Source: Pseudomonas cremoricolorata DSM 17059 = NBRC 16634
GTDB taxonomy: Bacteria > Pseudomonadota > Gammaproteobacteria > Pseudomonadales > Pseudomonadaceae
Assembly: GCF_000425745.1 (NCBI RefSeq)
Contig: NZ_AUEA01000003.1
Coordinates: 124,001-188,000 of the forward strand
Length of the DNA: 64,000 nucleotides
Direction: 5' to 3'
Every line of letters starts with the position of its first letter. Position 1 is the stretch's first letter. Both the position numbers and the translations under genes were made by a program. Shown here piece after piece: positions 26,168 to 34,448 of this stretch. The notes beneath the pieces were generated by a model. The model saw only the letters and a list, made by a program, of their open reading frames with translations. It was not told the origin of the DNA and searched no databases.

Positions 26168-26191
26168 TAATTTTTCCCCGCCTGACAACGT
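26168..26191 (+). promoter_or_regulatory. Iron-starvation (PvdS) box upstream of mbtH
   Basis: TAATT at 26168-26172 and CGT at 26189-26191 are separated by exactly 16 bases. The PvdS consensus is TAAAT-N16/17-CGT, so this is one mismatch from it. The mbtH ATG lies 58 bases downstream. This fits control by the extracytoplasmic sigma factor PvdS under low iron. Confidence 0.72.
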
Positions 26192-26248
26192 TTCCCCATA
26201 GCTGCCCTGCGTCTCACGCAGCGGCCCCATCACGCTAGGAGACAGGCA

Positions 26249-26470
26249 ATGACTTCCGTATTCGACCGCGACGACATCGTGTTCCAAGTAGTGGTCAACC
26301 ACGAAGAGCAATATTCAATCTGGCCCGACTACAAGGCCATTCCCGACGGCTGGCGCAGCGTGGGCAAGAGCGGCCTGAAGAAAGACTGCCTGGCCTACAT
26401 CGACGAGGTGTGGACCGATATGCGCCCGCTCAGCCTGCGCCAGAAGATGGCCGAAGCGGCGGCGCAGTGA
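26249..26470 (+). CDS. MbtH-like protein
   Basis: A 73-residue MbtH-family protein. The family signature is intact ([12 protein letters not shown], then [21 protein letters not shown] and [11 protein letters not shown]). MbtH proteins bind adenylation domains of peptide synthetases and are needed for their folding or activity. With the PvdS box in front and a type II thioesterase gene behind, this one most likely serves pyoverdine synthetases encoded elsewhere. AGGAG precedes the ATG. Confidence 0.95.
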   Translation: MTSVFDRDDIVFQVVVNHEEQYSIWPDYKAIPDGWRSVGKSGLKKDCLAYIDEVWTDMRPLSLRQKMAEAAAQ

Positions 26471-26480
26471 GGCACGGGCG

Positions 26481-27200
26481 GTGATTCCACTCAAGCTGCT
26501 GTGCCTGCCGTATTCCGGCGCCAGTGCAATGGTCTACGCCCGCTGGCGGCGCAAGCTGCCGGCCTGGGTGCAGGTGCAGCCGGTCGAGCTGCCCGGGCGT
26601 GGCGCACGCCTGGCCGAAGCGCTGCACACCGACATGCAGGCCCTGGCCCGGCAACTGGCCGCCGAGCAGCGCGGGGCGGCCAGTGCGCGTTATGCGCTGC
26701 TCGGGCATAGCCTGGGCGCGCTGCTGGCCTTCGAGCTGGCCCATGAGCTGCAAGCGCTCGGCTGCCCGCCGCCGGTGGCGCTGTTTGCCTGCGGCACCGC
26801 GGCGCCGACCCGCCGCGAAGACTACGACGGCAAGAACTGGCGCCAGGCCAAGAGCGATGCCGAGCTGATCGCCGAATTGCGCGAACTGCAAGGTACGCCC
26901 GAGGAAGTGCTGAGCAATCAGGAGCTTATGAGCCTGACCTTGCCGGTGCTGCGCGCCGATTTTCTTCTGTGCGGGCATTACCAATACCGCCAGCGCCCGG
27001 CGCTGCGTTGCCCCTTGCATGTGCTTGGGGGTGAGCAGGACCGCGCCAATGCCGAGCAACTGCGCGCCTGGGCTGAACAGAGCCTGGGCGAGTTCAGCCT
27101 GCAGATGTTCCCCGGTGGGCACTTCTTCATCCACGAGGAAGAAGACCACGTGCTCGCAGCCATCGTCGGTGGTCTGCACAAGCATCGGCTTTCTGCCTGA
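26481..27200 (+). CDS. pvdG: Type II thioesterase, probably for pyoverdine synthesis
   Basis: A 239-residue alpha/beta-hydrolase of the external (type II) thioesterase family. The nucleophile elbow GHSLG has Ser77; the late acid is in GGEQDRAN and the histidine in PGGHFFIHEEE. It clears misprimed acyl or aminoacyl groups from carrier domains of peptide synthetases. It begins with GTG at 26481, eight bases after a GAGG and 10 bases after the mbtH stop, so the two form one operon. The pvdG name rests on the iron-regulated context and is tentative. Confidence 0.9.
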   Translation: MIPLKLLCLPYSGASAMVYARWRRKLPAWVQVQPVELPGRGARLAEALHTDMQALARQLAAEQRGAASARYALLGHSLGALLAFELAHELQALGCPPPVALFACGTAAPTRREDYDGKNWRQAKSDAELIAELRELQGTPEEVLSNQELMSLTLPVLRADFLLCGHYQYRQRPALRCPLHVLGGEQDRANAEQLRAWAEQSLGEFSLQMFPGGHFFIHEEEDHVLAAIVGGLHKHRLSA

Positions 27201-27255
27201 TTGACGTAGTCCTTTGCCTGGGGGAGGCTAGTGCGTTTCCGGGGAAGGGCGCTGC

Positions 27256-28413
27256 ATGTCGATTGCTACAGGCTGGGCCGGGTTCGGCAGGCTGACGATT
27301 CACCGTGACCCTGTGCTCGAGCGCGCGGCCCTGCGCCCGCGCTTGACCGGCTGCGTGCTGCTGGCGCTGGCGCTGCTGCAAGGTTGTAGCAGCCGCGAGC
27401 CTGCCGCGCCTGCGGACGATCCGAGCGAGGTGCGGGCCCGGCTGATGCGCCTGTTGCCCGCGCAACTGAACGATCGCCAAGGTTGGGCCGAGGACATCCA
27501 GGTTGCGCTGGCCGCGCAGCGGATTTCCGCCGAGCAGAGCAACCTGTGCGCGGTGCTGGCGGTCACCGAGCAGGAGTCGACCTTCAGCGCCGACCCGAAA
27601 GTGCCCAACCTGGGGCGTATCGCCCGCGCCGAAATCGACCGCCGTGCGGCGCGCGTGCTGATTCCGAAATTCGTCGTCGACCGCGCCCTGGACAGCCGTT
27701 CGGCCACCGGCCAGAGCTACCAGCAGCGCTTGCAGGCGGTGCGCAGCGAGGGCCAGCTGAGTGCGCTGTACGATGACGTCAGCAACGAGTTGCCGCTGGG
27801 CCGCACCTTGTTCGCCGGGCTGAACCCGGTGCGCACCGGTGGGCCGATGCAGGTCAGCGTCGATTTCGCGCAGAGGCATGCCGACAACTACCCCTACACC
27901 TACAGCGGCACGCTGCGCCAGGAAGTGTTCACCCGGCGCGGCGGGATGTATTTCGGCATTGCCCATCTGCTCGGCTACCCGACCCATTACCCGAAGCCGC
28001 TGTATCGCTTCGCGGACTTCAACGCCGGCTGGTACGCCAGTCGCAATGCTGCGTTCCAAGCGGCGTTGAGCCAAGTGACTGGAACGCCGCTGGCACTCGA
28101 TGGCGATCTCATCGCCCATGGCGCGATCATGCCCGGCACGACCGAGCGCGCGGCGCGCACGTTGGGCGCGCAGTTCGGTTTGCGCAACCCGCAGATCCGC
28201 CGGCAGCTGGAGCAGGGTGATCAGCTGGATTTCGAACAGACCGAGCTGTACGCCAAGGTGTTCGCTCTGGCCGATACCAAGGCCGGCAGGCCGTTGCCGC
28301 GGGCGATTTTGCCGGGCATCGAACTGCACAGCCCGAAGATTACCCGGCAATTGACCACCGCCTGGTTCGCCGATCGGGTCGAGCAGCGGTATTTGCGTTG
28401 CATGAAGCGCTGA
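27256..28413 (+). CDS. DUF1615-type lipoprotein
   Basis: A 385-residue exported protein. A signal segment (LTGCVLLALALLQGCSS) ends in a lipobox with Cys at about residue 44. The ATG at 27256 leaves an unusually long n-region, so a later GTG start is possible. The body (EQESTFSADPKVPNLG, YTYSGTLRQEVFTRRGGMYFGIAHLLGY) has a Glu in a lysozyme-like setting and resembles DUF1615 proteins. A glycan-related role is only an inference. A strong bidirectional terminator follows. Confidence 0.75.
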   Translation: MSIATGWAGFGRLTIHRDPVLERAALRPRLTGCVLLALALLQGCSSREPAAPADDPSEVRARLMRLLPAQLNDRQGWAEDIQVALAAQRISAEQSNLCAVLAVTEQESTFSADPKVPNLGRIARAEIDRRAARVLIPKFVVDRALDSRSATGQSYQQRLQAVRSEGQLSALYDDVSNELPLGRTLFAGLNPVRTGGPMQVSVDFAQRHADNYPYTYSGTLRQEVFTRRGGMYFGIAHLLGYPTHYPKPLYRFADFNAGWYASRNAAFQAALSQVTGTPLALDGDLIAHGAIMPGTTERAARTLGAQFGLRNPQIRRQLEQGDQLDFEQTELYAKVFALADTKAGRPLPRAILPGIELHSPKITRQLTTAWFADRVEQRYLRCMKR

Positions 28414-28435
28414 CAGTGGCCGATGTCACCCACGA

Positions 28436-28463
28436 AAAACGCAGCCCGTAGGCTGCGTTTTTT
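28436..28463. terminator. Bidirectional rho-independent terminator
   Basis: An 11-base stem, AAAACGCAGCC / GGCTGCGTTTT, has a CGTA loop and T-runs on both strands. It sits between the convergent DUF1615 gene and the small exported-protein gene. Confidence 0.88.
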
Positions 28464-28491
28464 CATTTCAGGCGACGACCGAATCAGCGAA

Positions 28492-28809
28492 TCACTGTTT
28501 GGCCGGGGTCTCTGTGCCTGGCAGCTTGTTGGTGCCGCCGTCGTTGTTTTTCGGTACTGGCTGACCGTTGGCGTTGGTGCTGTTGGGGGTGGTGCCGGTG
28601 TCGGCGCTGTCGTTGCTGCCGGTACCGCCCGGGGCGTTGGTGCTGGTGCCGTGGCCGGCGGTGGTGCCGTCCTTGTGGTCCATCGGCTGGCCGCTATGGG
28701 GCTTGGTGGCGGTGCCGTTGTTGTTCATGTCGGTGGCAGCGAAGCTGGCGGTGGAGGCCAGACCCAGGCTCAGGGCGAGGGCGAAGGAAAGCGGGCGAAT
28801 GCTGATCAT
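28492..28809 (-). CDS. Small exported Asn/Thr/Gly-rich protein
   Basis: A 105-residue protein with a clear signal peptide (MISIRPLSFALALSLGLAS, cleavage near ASFA-A). The mature part is low in complexity and rich in Asn, Thr, Gly, Pro and Lys (TDMNNNGTATKPHSG, GTSTNAPGGTGSNDSADTG), so it is probably disordered in the periplasm. GGAG precedes the ATG at 28809. No domain is recognised. Confidence 0.72.
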   Translation of the reverse strand: MISIRPLSFALALSLGLASTASFAATDMNNNGTATKPHSGQPMDHKDGTTAGHGTSTNAPGGTGSNDSADTGTTPNSTNANGQPVPKNNDGGTNKLPGTETPAKQ

Positions 28810-28914
28810 GGTGTATCTCCTGATGAAAGTGATCTTACATTCGGTTCGGCTACGCAAGCCGGGCAGGGGTGCCCGGCTGGCGACAGACGGTCGTCTCGGC
28901 GAGGTTACCGGATG

Positions 28915-30225
28915 TTACGCCTCGCTCGCTTTACCCGCCGTTGCCGGCTGTGGCGCGTCGGCATGGGTATCGGCCATGGTCGGGTGCTCGTGGGCCGCGT
29001 GAATCAGTTCTTCGGTCACCCGCAGCTCGGCGCCGGTGGGCGAGAACGTGGCCGAGGGCGCGAATGGGGCCGGATGCTCCGGCGCCGGACGCTTGCCACG
29101 GCGCCAGAGGAAGAAGCTGACCATGCTCAGGTTGATCACCGCGAAGGCCCAGAACAGCCCGGCCTCGCCATACACCGTCATGGTCGGGGCGATCATCAGC
29201 GGCGCCAGCGCCGAGCCCAGCGAGTTGATCAGCAGCATGCCCTGGATCATCGGCACGATGGCATCGGCCGGCGCGCGGTCGGCAGCGTGGCTGACGGCCA
29301 CCGGGTAGACGGCGAATACCCCGCCGCCGAGCAGGAACAGCGCCACTGGCAACAGTTCAGAGGTCGACGGCAGCAGCAGGATCAGCACCGACAGCAGCAC
29401 GCACACGGCGCCCAACACGATCAGCACGTCCTGGCGGTCCTTGCGGTCCGACCAGCGTCCCACCGGGTACTGCAGCAGCATGGCGCCGAGAATCACCCAG
29501 GCCATCATGCTGCCGACTTCGCCGGTATCCAGGCCGATGCGCTGCAAGTACAGCGGCAGCAGCGAATACACTGCGGCAATCGCCACCCCCGAGCCGAAGC
29601 AGCCGACCAGCCCGCTCGGCGTCACGCTGAGCAGTTGCCGGGGCTTGAGCGGCTCGACCTGCTCGAGCAGCGGCGAGGCCCGCGGCAGCACGCCGATTGG
29701 CAGGATCGACAGCGAGGCGAGCATGGCCGCGACCATGAACGGTGCAGTGTCGCCCCAGCCGGCCAGTTCACCGAGGAAGGCCTGGCCGAGCACCCCAGCG
29801 CCGTACAGCGCGATCATGTACAGCGCCAGCAGGCGACCGCGGATCTTCGCGTCACCGGCCAGCAGCATCCAGCTCTCGATCACCAGGAACACCCCAACGG
29901 TGGCCCAGCCGTTGATCAGACGCAGCACCATCCAGCCCCAAGTGTCGACGAACAGCCCCTGCAAGAGGATGGTCGCGGCGATCAGCGAGGCGAAGCAGGT
30001 GTAGGCGCGGATATGCCCGATGCGCAGAATCAGGCGGTCGTTGAACAGCGCACCGAGGGTCAGGCCGAGGAAGTAGGCCGAAGCGACCAGGCCGATCATG
30101 GTCGCCGACTCGCCGGCTTCGCCGAGGCGCAAGGTGGTCAGGGAAGAAAGAAAGCCGTTGCCCAAGGCAACGATGAACAACCCGAGCAATGGCGCCAGCG
30201 CCATGCCCAGCAAACGCACAGACAT
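28915..30225 (-). CDS. MFS transporter, YcaD-like
   Basis: A 436-residue inner-membrane transporter with 12 helices. The N-terminus GMALAPLLGLFIVALGNGF, then LTLGALFNDRLILRIGHIRAY and GWATVGVFLVIESWM, resembles the YcaD branch of the major facilitator superfamily. The last ~50 residues form a charged, Pro/His-rich cytoplasmic tail that looks disordered. The ATG at 30225 follows GAGG. The substrate is unknown. Confidence 0.88.
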   Translation of the reverse strand: MSVRLLGMALAPLLGLFIVALGNGFLSSLTTLRLGEAGESATMIGLVASAYFLGLTLGALFNDRLILRIGHIRAYTCFASLIAATILLQGLFVDTWGWMVLRLINGWATVGVFLVIESWMLLAGDAKIRGRLLALYMIALYGAGVLGQAFLGELAGWGDTAPFMVAAMLASLSILPIGVLPRASPLLEQVEPLKPRQLLSVTPSGLVGCFGSGVAIAAVYSLLPLYLQRIGLDTGEVGSMMAWVILGAMLLQYPVGRWSDRKDRQDVLIVLGAVCVLLSVLILLLPSTSELLPVALFLLGGGVFAVYPVAVSHAADRAPADAIVPMIQGMLLINSLGSALAPLMIAPTMTVYGEAGLFWAFAVINLSMVSFFLWRRGKRPAPEHPAPFAPSATFSPTGAELRVTEELIHAAHEHPTMADTHADAPQPATAGKASEA

Positions 30226-30718
30226 ACGTACCTCAGTGGCAGAAGGAAGAACCGACGGACGCCTTTTCAGACAATGCAGGACGCCCCGGGCCGGTTCGAC
30301 CAGAGGGTTGCATGGGAAGTGCCAGGGAGAATCTGCGACCAGGGCATGACGAAGATGCCAGCCCCCGGAGCGGGTGGTCAGGCGAGGTCGGTTTAACCTG
30401 GTCGACGCGGGCGGCGCAGGTACGGACGGGTCATGGCGACAGGTTGCCAGCGCTCGCGGCGACTGGGAAAAGACCGGGCGGATTCTACGGTTCCGGGGGG
30501 ACTCTGGCTGATGAATCTGCTGCGACAAGATGACGCATCCAGGCGACCTGGCACGTGGCGCGTCGACGGTTCTGCAGCTAGTGTCTGAGTGGTGACGCTG
30601 TGCGCAGCGCACCTGCCACCGCTGGCAGGCTCGACGCCACTGCGAAACGTCTCAGCACCACCTGTGATCCCCTTGGGTCACGGTTGACCGGATGTCATTT
30701 CATTCAGAGGACGCGAAT
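30226..30718. other. Gene-free interval
   Basis: A 493-base gap between the divergent MFS gene and the small exported-protein gene. Open frames here have no recognisable protein character and no Shine-Dalgarno sequence. It presumably holds both promoters; I found no clear operator, repeat or RNA structure in it. Confidence 0.5.
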
Positions 30719-30958
30719 ATGAAAACCTTCATCACCTTGGGCTTCTGTGCACTGCTGTTGCCAGGTGTGGCAATGGCCAAGGACGACCATCACGAATGTG
30801 AAGTAGCCCTGGGCAAATTGCAGTCAGCGACAGAAAACGACTTCACCAGCACTGGGCACCACGAGTATCAGCAGGCCAAGGAGGCCCATGCCAAAGGTGA
30901 TTTTAAAAAGTGCGCCGATCAGGCTGAAAAGGCCCTGGCCCACCAGAAGCAAAACTGA
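30719..30958 (+). CDS. Small periplasmic protein
   Basis: A 79-residue protein with a signal peptide (MKTFITLGFCALLLPGVAMA). A helical, charged mature part follows (HECEVALGKLQSATENDF, HHEYQQAKEAHAKGDFKKCADQAEKAL), with two cysteines. The arrangement resembles small TPR-like or metal-binding periplasmic proteins, but no family is certain. AGAGGA precedes the ATG at 30719. A perfect hairpin follows the gene. Confidence 0.75.
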   Translation: MKTFITLGFCALLLPGVAMAKDDHHECEVALGKLQSATENDFTSTGHHEYQQAKEAHAKGDFKKCADQAEKALAHQKQN

Positions 30959-30972
30959 CCACCCCGCTGCCC

Positions 30973-30998
30973 ACGCAAGCGCTGCAACGCGCTTGCGT
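30973..30998. terminator. Hairpin between convergent genes
   Basis: A perfect 10-base stem, ACGCAAGCGC / GCGCTTGCGT, with a six-base loop. It lies 14 bases after the small periplasmic-protein gene and before the stop of the convergent gene at 31023. It lacks a T-run, so it may need Rho or act as a transcript-stabilising end. Confidence 0.55.
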
Positions 30999-31022
30999 CC
31001 CTGACTCAGCCCCTGTCGACGA

Positions 31023-32354
31023 TCAGCCGCAGGCCCAGTCCAGTTCCATCGATGCCAGATCGAGCTGCGCATTGCCGCCGCCGAAATTGAAACCGCCAAA
31101 GTCTTCTTCGCATTCAAGGTAACGCGGGCCGAAGGCCGGGTAGGCCTGCTGCGGCATCATCGTGCCGCCCAGATGATTGCTGGCGAAGAAGCGCTCCAGA
31201 CCCTGCGCCTGGCCTTCTTCGCTGAAGGCGATGATGTAGCCGCTGTCGACGCATTCGTCCGGCCATTCGCGCGGCGGCTTGCCAATGTTGGGGTCGTCCT
31301 CGCGTAGCACTGCGCGGATGGCGAAGGCGCTTTCCAGGCCCGTGCCGGGTGCACAGGCAAGGGCTGGCTGGCCGGGGTTGCGCACCTGCAGGCCGTGGAA
31401 ATAGGTGACGTAGTCCTGCTCCAGCCACTGCGGCTCATCGCCCAGCCAGGGGGCGGCAGGCAGGCGCGGCGGTTGGCACAGGCCAGCGTCGAATTCGGCC
31501 TGAGTCAGCCACAGGGCGGCGTAGTGCGTGCCGAGAATGTCGCTCATGTCGAATTGCCGCGGATGTCGCCCCTGGCGGTGCTGCCACAGGGCGAGCAGGG
31601 TCGGATCGTCTGGCGCTTGGGCTGGCAGCGGCGCGGCGAAGAAGGCCTGCACCTCGGCACAATCGGGCAGTTCTTCGTACTGATCGTCGACGAACAGGCT
31701 CAGCGCGACGTAGTCCTGGCCCTGGGTGCGGTACTGCGGCGCCAGCCACAGGGTGAAGGCGTGGCGCAGCGGGTGGCCCATGCTGTGGCTCAGCGGCCAT
31801 TGCGCGGTACTGATGCCCGGTGGCAGCCCCAGGCTCCAGCCACCGGCCCACTCGGCGCCGCGTGCGCTGTGCGGCAAGTGGCTGTGCGGCGCGCGCAGCA
31901 GGTCGTAGGCGCAGGTCAGGCTGGGGTCGGCAAGCAGCTTGGGCGGCGCCGGGTACACGGCGCCCGGGCGGCTGATCTGCACGGCGGTGAGCACGCCGTC
32001 GAAGAACATCACGGTGAGGTCGTGGCCCTCGGCGGTGTGCATGTGGCAGCGCAGCAGTTCGCCCGGGTCGTCAGGGCTGCTGGGTAGCGGCTCGAGTAGC
32101 GGGTTGGCGGCGATGGCTGCGGCGTAAGGCATGCCTATGTACAGACCCTCGATAGCCACGCTGCGCTCGAAGCGGCCAAACCAGCGCACTGTGCCGACCT
32201 GGCCCTGATCGTCCAGTTGCAGGCTGAAGCCGCGACAGTGGGTGTCAGGCAGGTGGCCATGGGCGTCGGCTTCGGCGGCTTTCTGGGCGAGTGCGCCGGG
32301 CAATTCTTCAACGCGCAGGCCGGGGCGCAGGGCAGCGATACGGGAGGGCTTCAT
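31023..32354 (-). CDS. Hypothetical cytoplasmic protein (443 aa)
   Basis: A 443-residue soluble protein with no signal peptide or membrane helix. I recognise no family. It is rich in Trp, Pro and aromatic residues, with acidic stretches late in the chain (REDDPNIGKPPREWPDECVD) and a C-terminal YLECEEDFGGFNFGGGNAQLD. The ATG at 32354 has AAGGAAG upstream, and the long uninterrupted frame has normal Pseudomonas codon use, so it is real. It is divergent from the outer-membrane barrel gene, with 204 bases between them. Confidence 0.72.
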   Translation of the reverse strand: MKPSRIAALRPGLRVEELPGALAQKAAEADAHGHLPDTHCRGFSLQLDDQGQVGTVRWFGRFERSVAIEGLYIGMPYAAAIAANPLLEPLPSSPDDPGELLRCHMHTAEGHDLTVMFFDGVLTAVQISRPGAVYPAPPKLLADPSLTCAYDLLRAPHSHLPHSARGAEWAGGWSLGLPPGISTAQWPLSHSMGHPLRHAFTLWLAPQYRTQGQDYVALSLFVDDQYEELPDCAEVQAFFAAPLPAQAPDDPTLLALWQHRQGRHPRQFDMSDILGTHYAALWLTQAEFDAGLCQPPRLPAAPWLGDEPQWLEQDYVTYFHGLQVRNPGQPALACAPGTGLESAFAIRAVLREDDPNIGKPPREWPDECVDSGYIIAFSEEGQAQGLERFFASNHLGGTMMPQQAYPAFGPRYLECEEDFGGFNFGGGNAQLDLASMELDWACG

Positions 32355-32487
32355 CGACGGCTTCCTTGGGAAAGATGACGGCGCCCCACAGGGTAACTCA
32401 GCACACTGCGCGAACGCTGCAACAGCGTGCGCGCTTGGGCGGAATCGAGAAGAGGTCGATAAATGTGAAAAAAACGTGATTTTTTTC

Positions 32488-32515
32488 GAACTTTCTCGTG
32501 AAGCAGTGTTTCGAA
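32488..32515 (+). promoter_or_regulatory. AlgU/RpoE-type promoter candidate
   Basis: GAACTT (32488-32493) matches the AlgU -35 consensus exactly. After a 17-base spacer comes TCGAA (32511-32515), close to the TCTGA-type -10. The start codon of the outer-membrane protein gene lies about 43 bases further on. An envelope-stress sigma factor would suit the product. Confidence 0.6.
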
Positions 32516-32558
32516 TACCCCGCAACCCTTTTTTCGCAACTTGTCATGGAGACAGCTC

Positions 32559-33305
32559 ATGTCACGCCGCACATTGTTCCGTCATTCCTGCGCACTTGCC
32601 CTGCTGAGCGCCCCTGTGTTCGCCTCCGCTGCCCCGGTCACCGATCCGCAATTCACTTTCGGTCTGCTGGGCAGTTACAACGACTTCAGATTCCAGGGCG
32701 GAAGCCAGAACGACAAGGACCATATTGGCGAAGGCGGCGTATTCGCCAACTTCGGTAACAAGATGACGGGCGAGTCGGGCCTGATCTACCAGGTCGGTGC
32801 GCAGGCCAAGTATTTCGAAGACGATGGTGACAAGCTCAAGGAAGCTCAGGCGGATCTGGATATCGGCTGGCGTGCTGCGCTCGATGCGCGCAATTTCGTC
32901 GATGTGCTGGTCGGGGCCGGCTACAGCTGGTCGCGTTATGAAATCGACCTGCGCCGGGAAGACGTCGAGTTGAGCAACAAGGCGCCGTTCGCCAAGGCCG
33001 CGCTGGGCTACAACCACCAGTTCGACACCGCCACCCTGCGTGTGGAAGCCGGTGCCCGGCACACCATCGACGGCCGCGCCAAGATCAAGGTCAAGGACTT
33101 CGGCCACGATTCGGTCGACCTCAAGGATCGCCTCAACCCATATGCCGAAGTCAGTCTGCTGATGAACCGCGACGGCGATCTGCCGATCTTTGCGGGTCTG
33201 TACTACGAGCACACCATCTACAAGCTCGACGAGTCGACCTACATCGCCGACGACACCCGCCTCAAGCGCCACGAGTACGGCGTCAAGGTCGGTCTGGCGT
33301 TCTGA
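32559..33305 (+). CDS. Outer-membrane beta-barrel protein
   Basis: A 248-residue protein with a signal peptide (cleavage near ASA-APVTD). Alternating hydrophobic/polar strands typical of a small outer-membrane barrel follow (FTFGLLGSYNDFRF, FVDVLVGAGYSWSRYEI, LRVEAGARHTID), and it ends in Phe (YGVKVGLAF), as needed for BAM recognition. No pore-specific motif is seen. A GGAGA precedes the ATG, and an AlgU-like promoter lies upstream. A hairpin overlaps the end of the convergent gene. Confidence 0.85.
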   Translation: MSRRTLFRHSCALALLSAPVFASAAPVTDPQFTFGLLGSYNDFRFQGGSQNDKDHIGEGGVFANFGNKMTGESGLIYQVGAQAKYFEDDGDKLKEAQADLDIGWRAALDARNFVDVLVGAGYSWSRYEIDLRREDVELSNKAPFAKAALGYNHQFDTATLRVEAGARHTIDGRAKIKVKDFGHDSVDLKDRLNPYAEVSLLMNRDGDLPIFAGLYYEHTIYKLDESTYIADDTRLKRHEYGVKVGLAF

Positions 33306-33333
33306 TAGGGCCTGTGTCTGCGTGGAAGCAGCG

Positions 33334-33360
33334 TCGTCGGGGTCAGCGACCCCGGCGACG
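33334..33360. terminator. Hairpin between convergent genes
   Basis: A 12-base stem, GTCGTCGGGGTC / GACCCCGGCGAC (one G-T pair), with a three-base AGC loop. It lies 29 bases after the barrel gene and overlaps the stop of the convergent acetyltransferase gene. It has no T-run. Confidence 0.5.
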
Positions 33361-33909
33361 CGACACGCGCGCCTCGATATTCTTGCGCCCAATCAGCAGC
33401 GCGGGCTTTTCGCTGACCGGCTCGTCGGCCAGCCACTTGTACATCACCAGACAGTCCACCAGGCCCAGCCGGGCATGCCGATAAGCCTTGGGTAGCCGCC
33501 CGACGGTTTCGAAGCCCAACGCCTGCCACAGCGCCACCGCCACTTCGTTGCTCGCCACCACCGAATTGAACTGCATCGCCAGCATGCCTTGCTGACGCGC
33601 GAGCTTCTGCGAGTGCTCGCACATCGCCCGCGCCACACCTCGCCCGCGGGCGGCGTGGCAGACCATGTAGCCGCAGTTGCCAACATGGCTGCCGGGGCCG
33701 GCGGCGTTGGCTTTGAGGTAATACGAACCCAGCAGCTCGCCATCGGCCTCGGCCACCAGGGTATGCATGGGCACTTCGAGCCACAGCTGGCGAGCCTGCT
33801 CGAAGCTCAGCGCGGGGTCGTAGGCATAGGTTTCCTGGGCCTGGACCACGGCCTGGAAGGTGGGCCAGAAGCGCTCGAAGTCTTCGGCGGTCATGGGGCG
33901 GATGTTCAT
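33343..33909 (-). CDS. GNAT-family N-acetyltransferase
   Basis: A 188-residue acetyltransferase. The acetyl-CoA pyrophosphate loop is ARGRGVARAM, after strand YMVC. Further GNAT features are NEVAVALWQALGFETVGRLPKAY and the start MNIRPMTAEDFERF. It probably acetylates a small molecule or protein N-terminus; the substrate is not evident. Its stop region overlaps a hairpin shared with the convergent barrel gene. Confidence 0.9.
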   Translation of the reverse strand: MNIRPMTAEDFERFWPTFQAVVQAQETYAYDPALSFEQARQLWLEVPMHTLVAEADGELLGSYYLKANAAGPGSHVGNCGYMVCHAARGRGVARAMCEHSQKLARQQGMLAMQFNSVVASNEVAVALWQALGFETVGRLPKAYRHARLGLVDCLVMYKWLADEPVSEKPALLIGRKNIEARVSRRRGR

Positions 33910-33990
33910 TGGCAGGGCCTTGCTGTGCGAACGGAGGCGCGCAGTGTGTGATGCCCGGCGCCGCCGTGCAAGCGTGCTGCGAAAGGTGCT

Positions 33991-34335
33991 TCAGCCCTTC
34001 GCCAGGTCGACCGCCTCCAGCGCCCGCGCCGAATACACCAGGGCTGCGCCGGCATTCATCGCCACCGCCACGCCCAGCGCCTCGGCAATCTGCTCGCGGC
34101 TGGCGCCCTGTGCCAACGCCTCCTGCGCATGTACGGCGATGCAGCCATCGCAGCGCGTGGTGACTGCCACGGCCAGGGAAATCAGCTCACGGGTCTTGCT
34201 GTCGAGGTGGGCGGTCTTGCTGCCGGCGCCGCTGGCGGTCAGGTAGCCGGCGACGGTGTCGGGCGACAACTGCTGCAGTTCGCCGATGCCGGCCATCAGC
34301 TGGGTGCGGTAGTCATTCCAGTCCAACATGCTCAT
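33991..34335 (-). CDS. Carboxymuconolactone decarboxylase / AhpD-like protein
   Basis: A 114-residue protein of the CMD/AhpD family. The redox motif CxxC with downstream His is present (RCDGCIAVHAQEAL), which points to the AhpD-like peroxidase branch rather than a true decarboxylase. The start is the ATG at 34335, after AAGGGTG; an ATG at 34329 and a GTG at 34344 are alternatives. It may reduce peroxides in the cytoplasm. Confidence 0.88.
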   Translation of the reverse strand: MSMLDWNDYRTQLMAGIGELQQLSPDTVAGYLTASGAGSKTAHLDSKTRELISLAVAVTTRCDGCIAVHAQEALAQGASREQIAEALGVAVAMNAGAALVYSARALEAVDLAKG

Positions 34336-34448
34336 GTGCTTCACCCTTCGGGTCAGTTCAGGAGCTGTCAGGCTAGCTGCCGTCCGGCGCGCCGGCGGTG
34401 CCTCTTGAGGGGTAAGCGCTTGCTACTTTGGCAGCACGACCGGGCGCC

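Noticed and set aside
28423..30396. A 657-residue open frame on the plus strand
   Set aside because: Antisense to the small exported-protein gene and the MFS gene; Gln/His/Arg-rich noise.
30189..30533. A 114-residue open frame in the gap after the MFS gene
   Set aside because: It starts antisense to the MFS N-terminus, has erratic composition and no Shine-Dalgarno. Typical of chance frames in GC-rich DNA.
33991..34335. Naming the CMD-family protein as the beta-ketoadipate pathway decarboxylase (pcaC)
   Set aside because: It carries a CxxC-His redox motif and no pca genes are near, so the AhpD-like branch fits better.
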